Source: Plutella xylostella (Eukaryota; Arthropoda; Insecta; Lepidoptera; Plutellidae). Taken from it: a stretch of 64,000 bases of DNA. The notes under the pieces are model-generated. The model did no database searches, was not told where the DNA came from, and saw only the letters and a list, made by a program, of their open reading frames with translations. Position 1 is the first letter of the stretch; the number at the start of each line of letters is the position of its first letter. Shown piece after piece: positions 55,101-64,000 of the stretch. The stretch spans positions 2,177,501-2,241,500 of the forward strand of contig NC_064001.1 of assembly GCF_932276165.1 (NCBI RefSeq). Direction: 5' to 3'. The position numbers were made by a program, and so were the translations under genes.

Positions 55101-57016
55101 GTAGGTTCATTCCTGGCTTTGCTACTATAGCCAAGCCTCTCACGGTCTTAACTAGATCTGATGTGACGTGGCGATGGGACCAGGAACAAGACTCAGCTTT
55201 CCAAACATTGAAAGAGAAGTTGGTTGAAAGACCTGTCTTGGCACTATAATATAACCCCAAGTACTTGACGGAGGTTCACTGTGACGCTTCCAAGCTAGGA
55301 GTAGGCGGGATACTGTTACAACGACCGGATGAAAAATCACCATTAAAAGCAGTTGCATATTACAGCAAGCAAACTGCCAAAGAAGAAGAGTATCTACACT
55401 CTTATGAGTTAGAGACTCTTGCTGTAGTTTTATCATTACGGAAGTTCCGGACCTACCTAATAGGGATACCTTTTAAAGTCTACACTGACTGCAACGCCCT
55501 GAGGACAACCCTTACTAAAAGAGATTTAGTGCCTCGTATTGCGAGATGGTGGCTCCATTTACAAGAATACGATTTTAGCGTGGAATACAGGCCTGGAGAC
55601 AACATGCGTCACGTCGATGCCTTAAGCAGAAATCCCGTCCCTAATACTAGTAATGAAGATCAAATAGACACACGGGAATTTGAAGTCATGAGCATATCCA
55701 CAACGGAATGGTTACAGACCGTTCAAATGACAGATATGAGACTGAAATTTATTAAATCTATTCTAGATAGTGGCAGAAAAGATATACAAGATATCATAGA
55801 TAATTATGTTATTAAAGACAGCAAAATTTATAGAAGGATAGGTGAAAATCTAAAATGGGTAGTTCCTGATGGCGCCAGATGGCGGGTATGCCAAATTTGT
55901 CACGATGAAGCAGGCCATTTCTCAATAGATAAGACATTGGATAAAATGAAGCAGGATTACTGGTTTCCTAGGATGAATAGATTTGTGCGCAAGTATGTGG
56001 CGGCCTGTCTCAACTGTGCTTTCAACAAAACCTCAACCAGTAAATCCAGTGGTTACCTACACCCTATCCCAAAAGGAGATGTTCCATTCCACACTCTCCA
56101 TATGGACCATTTGGGACCCTTTGTCCGAAGTAAAAATGGTAATACATACATACTTGGCATCATAGACGGTTTCAGCAAATTCATATTTATAAAACCAGTG
56201 AAAAATGTCAAAAGCAAAACCACCATCAAAATCCTTGAGGATCTCTTTAGTGTCATAGGAAGTCCAAAAGTAATAATCTCAGACAGAGGAACTAGTTTCA
56301 CTTCTATAACGTTTAAGAAATATATACAGACAATCGGAACAAAACATGTATTGAATGCAGTGGCCACGCCACGCGCAAATGGTCAAATCGAGAGATATAA
56401 CAGGACCATATTGGAATCTCTAGCGGCATCAAACCATGGCATGGACGAGCGTGAATGGGACAGTCACGTTCAAAAAGTACAGTGGAGCCTTAATAATACT
56501 CTTAACAAGAGCACAGGTATGTCGCCATCAGATGTTGTCTTTGGAAGGAGAACCACCAATCCGAGCGAAGGCCCTATTTTGAATGCTATTCAAGATATTA
56601 CCGATTCGACATGCAACGTCGACATATCTACACAAGGTCTAGAAACAGCAAGGGATGAAATCCGTGACAAGGCTGTAGATAGTATAACTAATAATCAGAT
56701 GGCTATGAAAACATATTACGACAACCACAGGGCTCCGACAAAGATATTTCAATTAGGTGATCTGGTTATGATCCCCAATCACCACCTTCCAGCAACCGGC
56801 AAAAGTAAAAAGTTACTTCCGAAGTTTAGAGGACCTTTTAAAATAAGTGCTGTTCTCAAAAATGACCGCTACGAGATCTCTAGCATCGAAGGTCACACTA
56901 AACGGAAATATAAAAGTATTTACTCTGCAGACGCTTTAAAAAAGTGGATTACTTTTAACACCCCTGATGACAATGTACTCGAAAATGATCCCAGCAGCTC
57001 GGACAGCTCGAGCTAA
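52172..57016 (+). pseudogene. Ty3/gypsy gag-pol, one frame broken by a single stop
   Basis: The frame is uninterrupted for 1025 codons, stops at TAA 55247-55249 and resumes in the same frame to 57016 (1614 codons in all). Residues 1-165 form an Arg/Ser-rich region. Two CCHC knuckles lie at about 381-415 (CYNCSEPGHTAPRC, CTKCNRIGHVADHC), and a protease-like GFVDFGSQCTLI at about 461. RT has LVKKKNNEYRLCVDYRALNK and catalytic PYMDDLL (about 887). RNase H has HCDASKLGVGG, LETLAVV and YTDCNAL. The integrase has an HHCC finger (about 1240-1280) and a DDE triad ending D-x35-E (SDRGTSF ... NGQIERY). No env frame follows. Gag and pol share one frame, without the usual frameshift. Everything except the stop looks intact, so the copy was recently active. 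Confidence 0.93.
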
Positions 57017-58189
57017 AATTTAATAATAATAGATGTGATATACCAACTAACCTCCTAAACATTATATTCCTTGCATCCTTTACATGCGCCTTTATTGTAA
57101 ATCGTATTTTATGTATTATTATAATTATGTCCCCACCACCTTCCTATAACTAGATGACCCAGGCGAGCAAACACAATGGATCCGCTGATGGAGTACCTAC
57201 TACTGTTTGATGGCCTATGAAAGGAATAAAAAGGTGTGTGGCTTCTTGTTATTCAATATTTTAGTACTTTATTGATAATGAAATATGCTGCATTTACCTG
57301 CGGTGCTCATTCATCAAATCTTTATGAAAGAAATATGCTGCTTATATGCGGTGATCAAATTAAACTGTATCTAAATAATAATAAAAGTGAAAAATGCCGT
57401 TCAGCTGCGGTGATCACTGTATATAACTTGTAAGATATGCCGATATATTGCATTCCTGCAATATATTGTTCATTATCTAATGTTTAAAAGAGATATGCTG
57501 CTTACATGCAGTGATCAAATTATTTTGTACCTGAATAAAAGTGAAATATGCCGTTAGCTGCGGTGATCACTGAGGACCTTACAACTTGTGAGACATACCG
57601 ATAATTATGTTGCGGTGATCACAGAATGATTACTATGTAATATCCACTTTATACATACTTGGTAAATTGATGAATCGTAAAAATATATATAATAAAAAAA
57701 AAACTTATATAAAAAAAAATAAGAACTAAAATTATATTAAATATGCATCTACTCCTATCAAACACCTAATAGTCATACTTAAATAATAAATAAAAAAATA
57801 CTCTTTGCTTACAGGAATCCCACAACCAGCAGCAGACAGTGGCAGTACACTCCAGAAGAACGTGATATATGTACAAGTGTCGGTGGAAATCTAGCCTGTA
57901 TTGTCACTGATATTATTTACCTACTAAAAAAATCACAATGATATTAATTTTGTATAAGTAGTTGATTAGTGCCTATGAGTAGATCAAATTATCAAATCAA
58001 ATGTAAATATTCAAATTTGTAAGGGATAGGTATTTAATTTATGCACATTGTTATGTAATTATTTGATTTAAACAATAACTTGCATTATAATGATGATTAT
58101 GATTTAAATTTAGTTTGTATGGGGTCATACAGTTGCACATTCGAATGGCCGAACCGGAATAGGGTCATTCCGAATACAGGACGGCCGTC
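57017..58189 (+). other. Gypsy 3' untranslated region with repeated GCGGTGATCA motif
   Basis: Between 57290 and 57625 the string TGC(G/A)GTGATCA occurs five times, once more as TGCGGTGCTCA, usually after TATGC(T/C)G. An expected polypurine tract just before the 3' LTR is not obvious (AATACAGGACGGCCGTC). A good acceptor (CTCTTTGCTTACAG at about 57801-57814) opens a 27-codon frame (IPQPAADSGSTLQKN). Confidence 0.6.
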
Positions 58190-58480
58190 TGTTAGCAATA
58201 TCAATAATAATTTGTTATTTATCTTAATTTCAGGAGGATATTTTATGCTGTTTTATTACTTTATTAGTATTTCATAAATTATTATTTATTTAATGTTATC
58301 TGAATCATTTTAATATCGGCAATTGTAAAAGTTAGGTGTAGCAACACTAATTTTGAATTGGCGGCCATTCGTGGTACTGTGTCGGCACGACAAGGTGATA
58401 CTTACAAAAATTGTATGTGTTTCGAAGAAATAAAACATAATCAGTGTGAAGAGTGTTTATTATCCGTATAAAGTTAATAT
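58190..58480 (+). repeat. 3' LTR of Ty3/gypsy element
   Basis: 291 bp, same limits as the 5' LTR (TGTTAGC ... TTAATAT), one visible base difference. Followed by TAG and the remainder of the interrupted MITE. Confidence 0.93.
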
Positions 58481-58672
58481 TAGCTGCATATTTTTTAAAG
58501 ATTAATTTTAAATTTGAACTAAATCAACGTTTTTATTTGGTTATATCCTGATGTGCTGTTAAATGTACCTCAATGTTGCAGAGTGCATCATTACGCTAGC
58601 CCTTTCCGTTTAGGAGTAATTTGGTGATATTGTCACTGGCTCTTTTTTTTTCCCATGAGTGTATTATGACGT

Positions 58673-59476
58673 TTCACCAGTAACTTAGCCGCAATTTACG
58701 ATTATTCACGATATTAAGAAATAAAATTAAACTACGGGTTTTTCACGATTTCAGTAGGTATTGTTCACCTGCGGCATGCCGCGTCTCCACGGGGAACACT
58801 ACAATTACTACACTCATCAAATTCCAGCCTGTACATATAGTGTGACATAATTATGTATGTACGTAACGTACCCGTACCTACTATAAGACTCCTAAGACTA
58901 AGTAAGTAGGTACTCGTTACAGGTACTTAACGCGATAGAAGTTCAAATTAAAACCTCTAATAGTCTATAATAACTAACCTAAGTAGAAGGGATTGCCTAT
59001 TCCGTTACTGAATTACCCAGAAGTGAAATCTAGACTCTATAATCTAGACTTAGATTTATTATTAGATATTAATTTGTCTGCTGCCAAGTAAAGTGGCGAT
59101 GCGAAATATTTTACGAATATTTAGGTTAAGACTTATTTAGTTAGAAAGAAATTGACATAATTTTTTTACCGAAGGCTCTGAGCTGAGCTCTTTTGTAAGC
59201 GAGATCCGAAACCCCAACAATAGAATTCAATTATTATAGTATTGATCCGTATAAATAAATTTTACCGTGACCAACTTGAAAAGCTTAAGCTTTTATATTT
59301 GTGTACGTAGGTACCTACCTACTTATAAGTACCAAAACACGTGTCCCGAATTATCGGGAGTTGTACCGATTTCGACTCACAGAATAATCAAGATAATTAT
59401 TCTGAGTGTAGACGAGCCTTAATATTAATATCGGCGAGTTGAGGGTAGACTAATTTATCCACGTAAACGAGCAGCG
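58673..59476. other. Gene-free stretch
   Basis: Hairpin at about 59375-59415 (ACTCACAGAATAATC / GATAATTATTCTGAGTGTAG). No gene recognised. Confidence 0.5.
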
Positions 59477-59700
59477 CGGGAGCGCTTTTCACTTTTGGTG
59501 AGCAGCCGCGGTGAGCAGACGGAGAGTGAGGGAGTTATCAGTGTCGTGGGTGCGAGAGGACCCCGCGGAGCGGAGCCGAGGCGCCCAGGCTCGGGGAGCC
59601 GAGGCGGGCGTGATGGCCCGGTTCAGACAACAGCCAGTTACTGCAAGTGCGCAGCTAAGTGACCTTTCTACTTACCTTTTATATCTCGTTTATGATTGAT
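59477..59700 (+). other. GC/CpG-rich patch, possible promoter or 5' exon
   Basis: GAGCAGCGCGGGAGCGCTTT through CCCGCGGAGCGGAGCCGAGG contrasts with the AT-rich surroundings. A frame with ATG at 59612 (MARFRQQPVTASAQLSDLST) runs to TGA at 59697-59699. Could be a transcription start region or a repeat fragment; not recognised. Confidence 0.25.
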
Positions 59701-59818
59701 AAGTTATACCTACACTTGATTTCTTGATGTACCAATTGTGTTTATAATGAGTAAGGAAACTAAGGAGCTAATAATGTAAGGTTTAAAGGAGGTACGAGTA
59801 CATACCGTACCCGTACCG

Positions 59819-60253
59819 TGTGATAATAGATAGATTAGATATTCAGTGCGCCAGGGGAAACAATCCCATGTGATCAGTGTAAGAAGCTAGGGAATCAATC
59901 CCATGTGATCAGTGTAAGAAGCTAGGGAAACAATCCCATGTGATCAGTCCCAGGGAACAACCCTAGCGAGGCACGGGGTGGCTATAGGGGAGGTTGGAGG
60001 CCACTGGGGTGAAACCCCTAAGAACATCAGGATTATCCTTGACATTCAGACGATCAGGTTATTAGACTGATCGGTCATCACGTGTGCGTGATATTAAGTA
60101 ACTAATTTGTTTATGATATATCCCATATTCAGTTCGTCACCGTGATTAGTATGTTTGTACTAATCACGGTTATTAATTATTAACAGTTCAGATATTCGCG
60201 TTTACTCATATAAATAGTTTAATGAATTCGCGACATGGTGGAGATGCTGGGAT
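59819..60253 (+). repeat. Possible LTR end with tRNA-Ala-like primer-binding site
   Basis: TGTGATAATAG at 59819 and ...GCGACA at 60235 would be TG...CA ends of a 417-bp LTR. TGGTGGAGATGCTGGG at 60236 matches the complement of an insect tRNA-Ala 3' end (CCCGGCATCTCCACCA, from general knowledge) in 15 of 16 positions. No second LTR in the window and no gag-pol frame follows. A TATAAATAG at 60207 lies too close to the end for a normal LTR. Confidence 0.3.
59855..59948. repeat. 35-bp tandem repeat, 2.7 copies
   Basis: GGGAA(A/T)CAATCCCATGTGAT CAGTGTAAGAAGCTA repeated at 59855, 59890 and, partly, 59925. Each unit includes GGGAANCAATCCC, itself a small inverted repeat. Confidence 0.85.
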
Positions 60254-63190
60254 CTGAGTGCAGTGTTACAGCTTTGTTTGACTTACGTGTAATTTATTTT
60301 TCCCTGCAAAAGGGTTTTGCAAAATACAAGAAAAGTTATTTTGAAATATCATGATAAACGTTCACCAGTGAATACTTTAGTTGTTTGAGAGAAATTGGGG
60401 ACTATTCTTGAGACTCGTGAAAGGTTTTAATGAAAATATACACATAAAGATTAAGATACCTACAAGTAAATTAGTTTGGTGTAGGTGTATTAGTAAGTAA
60501 GTCAGTAGTATTTGACTTATTTGAGCATCGCTTATTGAGTATTTGATGAAATTACAAGTATAAATTGAAGTAAACCTATGATATTTTAAATGATACATGC
60601 ATTAGAGTCGCCTTTAGAGTAGCGTGACATTATATTGACAAGATACTTCCAGTAGTGGATGGCATACGATATCTGAGAGGATTATGATTGGAATTTGCAG
60701 TATGCCAGTTTGCAGTTAGGAATTGATCAAATCTAACTTTGCAAATGAGCGAAGTCAGATTTGAATTTATTAGTTATCATACTGAAATAATGTGATAGTA
60801 CAGTCCGTTCACCGAAATGTGACTTTTAGATAATGAGTATTGTAGTCTACAATCTGTTCACTCAGCATATATTTTTCCCTGAGTATTATAGATATACCTA
60901 TTTAGTGAATTTTTGAGTAATATATCATAGCGTGTGTGAGTAATTTATTCCTGGCACTTATTATGGTGCAGATTCAGATATTTAGTGATTGAATTAGACG
61001 CCATCGGGATAATCAAGTGGTTGCTCACAAGTTATTGGACTGCAAAGATGTTACATAGTTAATGCTATCCTTGATAAATGAAGCACAAATTCTACAATTT
61101 TATAATGAAATGAAACTTGTAAAGGTTCAAGTCACAGTACGAGGCGAGTAGACAACGGGCGCCCGCGCTGGCGCCACCGCCCGTTTCTTTGTTATGTTAC
61201 ATTGTTGCAGTCTAAATAATTTGCAAAGAAATTTGTTTTTTATTGCCTATTGAATATGGTTCAGTTTAATGAAGGATTTCCCAGAAAATATTTTTTGATT
61301 TGATGATAAGTAGTACAAAACTCAGGTGATGCTCTTGCTTGTGGGTAGCTACTCCTTGAAATTTAGAATAACCAGTTGAAAAGCTATGAGCTAAAGAATA
61401 TACCTATACCAGATGTTCGAAAGGAACAGTTTGCCTATTACCAAACATTTTGTAGTTCTCTTCGGATTGATAATTCGAGGATATTAGAATTAGATATCGT
61501 GAAAGTTGGTAGAACTTGTACTAAGTATCTGAGTTCGGCCGCCACGGCGCAGTCCGCGTTGCACGTGCACATACGGGATTTCCACTGAACTTCTTAGACG
61601 GTCAAGATTAATCTCTTGACATGGAGTCAAGTAATTAAATTCAAAAAATTGTACCGAATATGAATAGTGAAGTTGTCAGTTAATGAAGATTATACCCATG
61701 TATATATTGTTCTCTGAAGTTATTTTAATTAATTCTGCTTTATAATATAATAAAGCTTCAAGTTATTTAGAAGTTAAATGTATGTCTTACTTTAGTTCAA
61801 TGTGAACTTTAAAATGTTTAGATTTCAGTAAGCGTTAAACTTTAGTTACAAGTGAATGGCCTTAACCAAGGAGCGACTCAGAAAAGGATCAGAATTTAAA
61901 GTACTTAGCTTATAAATCAAAGAACGTTTTTGGTTATTAATACCCAAGCAGGGTGGCCAATATCGGAGAATGAATCTCCTCTCGAAAATGAATATGATTC
62001 GCATTGTGCCCAATACTGTTAAGAGTGTTTGAATTGTCATTGTATTGAAACTCGTACTCTTACTGAGTATACTTACTTATACTTACATATATCTTAGCAA
62101 TGTAAAATTTCAGATAAATTCTTGCGATTTTCTTCTCAAGCAGACCAAACGTAACATAAGTCTGTATAGTTGCTTAAGTACTGTACCTTCAACCTAAAGT
62201 TTCTGAAGGTAAAGGAAAACAAACTGTAAAATTGATATACTCAGATGAAATTAGATATATGAATACTGGGTTAACTAAGACTATTCTTTTTCTTTGCATA
62301 TAAGTACCAAGTTGGGGCACACAATCACGTGCCAACGTAAACAAGATATATACCTTATAGAATGTTTATAGTAATCATATAATTTAAAGGATCACGAGTG
62401 ATCTCAGAAGTTTTAGTCAATGAGTTCGAGACGAAAATAAGTAGTTTCAGTTTCATCAAAGTTGAAACAGTATGTGAGATGAAGTTGATTAGTGTCGTTA
62501 CAGCTGTTAGAATTATATCACATTAGAATTATAAAACAAGTAATAAAGTAGCGCGACAACACTTGCATGGTTGCATGTTATGACCTATCAGTAACAGTAA
62601 GTTGCCTATACAGAGAGATCAAGTTAAGTCAGTCATTCAGAACGTTGCATTGTGGTATGTGGTATTCAAAATATTTTTAAAATGAGTTATTTAGCTAATA
62701 TTCAAATCTGTCGTAAAATTGGCCATTTTTATGAAAGTTCTGCTATGATTAATGTTATAACATTCTAGTAATAGCACGTAAAATAGCCCAGTTGCAGCAA
62801 AAGCAATGCTATTAAGAAATAAGAATTCAGATCTAGTTAAGAAGTTAATCTAGACTACTCATTGACAATGTGGAATACCTACAAAGTAACTAAAATCTTA
62901 GTGATAAATATCATGATGGTACAGTAGATCGATTATTAATTTAGAGTTTTACTTTACGAAACGTGGTCTTAAATCCATGGTTATAAACTTATAACAGTAC
63001 TGATATAGAGGAACGTTAGATATAAGACATAGACCACCACAGACTTAAATCAGTCATCAAAGATAAAATTCAGATTCACGTTAATTTGAATCCAAAATAG
63101 TTATAAAAACAAGTTTGCCATAGGTAAATAGTATGGATAACTAAGTAGTATATAAACACATCCCTTTCATTGAGATCTGCAATATTCTTA
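60254..63190. other. Long stretch without genes
   Basis: No frame longer than about 70 codons and no recognised protein. Around 61150-61183 is a GC hairpin (ACGGGCG ... CGCCCGT). 61376-61588 has a 70-codon frame that I do not recognise. May be the inside of a non-coding LTR element or plain intergenic DNA. Confidence 0.4.
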
Positions 63191-63337
63191 CCCCCTTATT
63201 CATAGAGAAGTTACAGAGCGTTTTAACTAATAAACAGTTTTGTCCCTCTCCGACAAAGAACAATTTGTTCTTTGACAGAGAGGGACAAAACAGTTTATTA
63301 GTTAAAACGTCTTGTAACTTTTCTATGAATAAGGGGG
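63191..63337. mobile_element. MITE, near-perfect hairpin CCCCCTTATTCATAG
   Basis: CCCCCTTATTCATAGAGAAG and its complement, TTA at 63188-63190 and 63338-63340, arms almost meeting at AAAGAACAATTTGTTCTTT. Few mismatches, so young. Confidence 0.9.
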
Positions 63338-63340
63338 TTA

Positions 63341-64000
63341 GATTTTGTATCATTTTTAGAATCCAATTATGTGTGGTATACAATGTATAATTGTATACAT
63401 ATAATGCACATGACCTTAACTAGCATGTGGTATTGGTACCCATAAAGTAAAGTACCTACGTAAGAACAGAATTATATGTAGATATACATGGGTACGTACG
63501 TACGTCATCAATGTAAGAAGAATTCAATAGACAGATAGACGGTAATCCTCTTTATGTTTCCTTAACATACAGATGTTATATCAGAAGAACGTTGTATAAG
63601 TCAGAAGTTTAAGTAGTGTGAGTGTTGAGTGTTGAAGCAAAAGGGTACCTAAGTCTCAATTAAAATTAAATATTAACAATGTCCATGTTAAATATTGAGT
63701 ACCTACCTAACTAGAGAACGGATATGCAAACTGGTGCTTACGTACTATGTATTAGGCTTGAAGAAGGATAGATAGAATAAGTGCAACATGTAGGTACATG
63801 AGGTACATAGTCATTTGTTGCTGTTTGTTGTGTTTTAGTGTCAATACATGAAATGAATATTTGAGGCCCAATGGGGATGTAACTGAAATATTATGTAATT
63901 ATAAGATAAGATAAGAACACCTTAGTGCAAGGTAAGCAGATTGGGGCATATACAATACCGGATAAATTTTCAATGCCGGTATTGAGTTCCGGTTTACAAC
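63341..64000. other. Gene-free right edge
   Basis: An inverted repeat AATACCGG.ATAAATTTTCAATG.CCGGTATT is at about 63954-63984. No gene. Confidence 0.5.

Larger units (their letters stand above)
50822..58672. mobile_element. Third CACTCGCGAGCAATGAA MITE, split by the gypsy element
   Basis: 50822-50873 is the left end (ACACTCACGAGCAATGAATA ... CCCTAAATAG). 58481-58672 is the rest (TAGCTGCATATTTTTTAAAG ... CCCTTTCCGTTTAGGAGTAA ... CCATGAGTGTA). Aligned with copy 1 they form one element of about 240 bp. Confidence 0.85.

Noticed and set aside
57017..58189. env gene of an errantivirus
   Set aside because: No frame longer than about 65 codons after integrase and no signal peptide or fusion-protein features.
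59511..59699. 62-codon basic protein
   Set aside because: Frame over a CpG-rich patch without a natural ATG at its start; kept only as a low-confidence GC-rich region.

Overview
The window is eukaryotic, AT-rich and dominated by transposable elements, with short GC-richer exons separated by kilobases of intron. The organism is most probably a moth or butterfly. The support is a BEL/Pao and a Ty3/gypsy element of insect type, several RTE-like LINE 3' ends with microsatellite tails, tRNA-headed SINEs, TC...CTAG Helitron-like repeats inserted between A and T, and many small TIR elements with TA or TTA target duplications. This assignment is inference; no marker gene fixes the species.

One host gene is clear. 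A class A GPCR of the GnRH/AKH/corazonin/ACP receptor group lies on the minus strand from about 40.26 kb down to 13.8 kb. Exons for TM4 (40154-40259), ECL2-TM5 (35536-35740), TM6 (21555-21708) and TM7 (13812-14008) all have canonical splice sites and join in matching phase. A candidate C-terminal exon is at 11524-11754, with a phase problem. TM1-TM3 were not found.

The most unusual feature is that the TM6 exon is tandemly repeated. Two further near-perfect copies (21097-21241, 20359-20503) and four damaged ones lie between 19.4 and 21.7 kb, carried on repeated exon-plus-intron units. All three intact copies have lengths of 1 mod 3, so only one can be spliced in without breaking the frame. The 5' half of the TM5 exon has also been duplicated (35946-36021) with its acceptor intact.

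Layout: 1-2.7 kb, decayed BEL/Pao gag-pro-RT (minus). 2.7-13.8 kb, downstream of the receptor, mostly MITEs and a SINE. 13.8-40.3 kb, receptor exons with introns full of nested elements: a three-level nest at 16.4-17.9 kb, an RTE fragment at 22.1-22.7 kb, and a 3.8-kb TIR element at 29.9-33.7 kb holding a pogo-like relic, a SINE and an RTE LINE. 40.3-50.8 kb, repeats, a GC-rich palindromic MITE, a minisatellite and a repeat-borne TATA/Inr promoter present in two inverted copies. 50.9-58.5 kb, a young Ty3/gypsy element with nearly identical 291-bp LTRs, inserted into a MITE. 58.5-64 kb, no convincing gene, a GC-rich patch, a short tandem repeat and an LTR/PBS-like junction.

Exon boundaries, phases, repeats and TSDs were read directly by eye. 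Family names rest on motif recognition without any database search.
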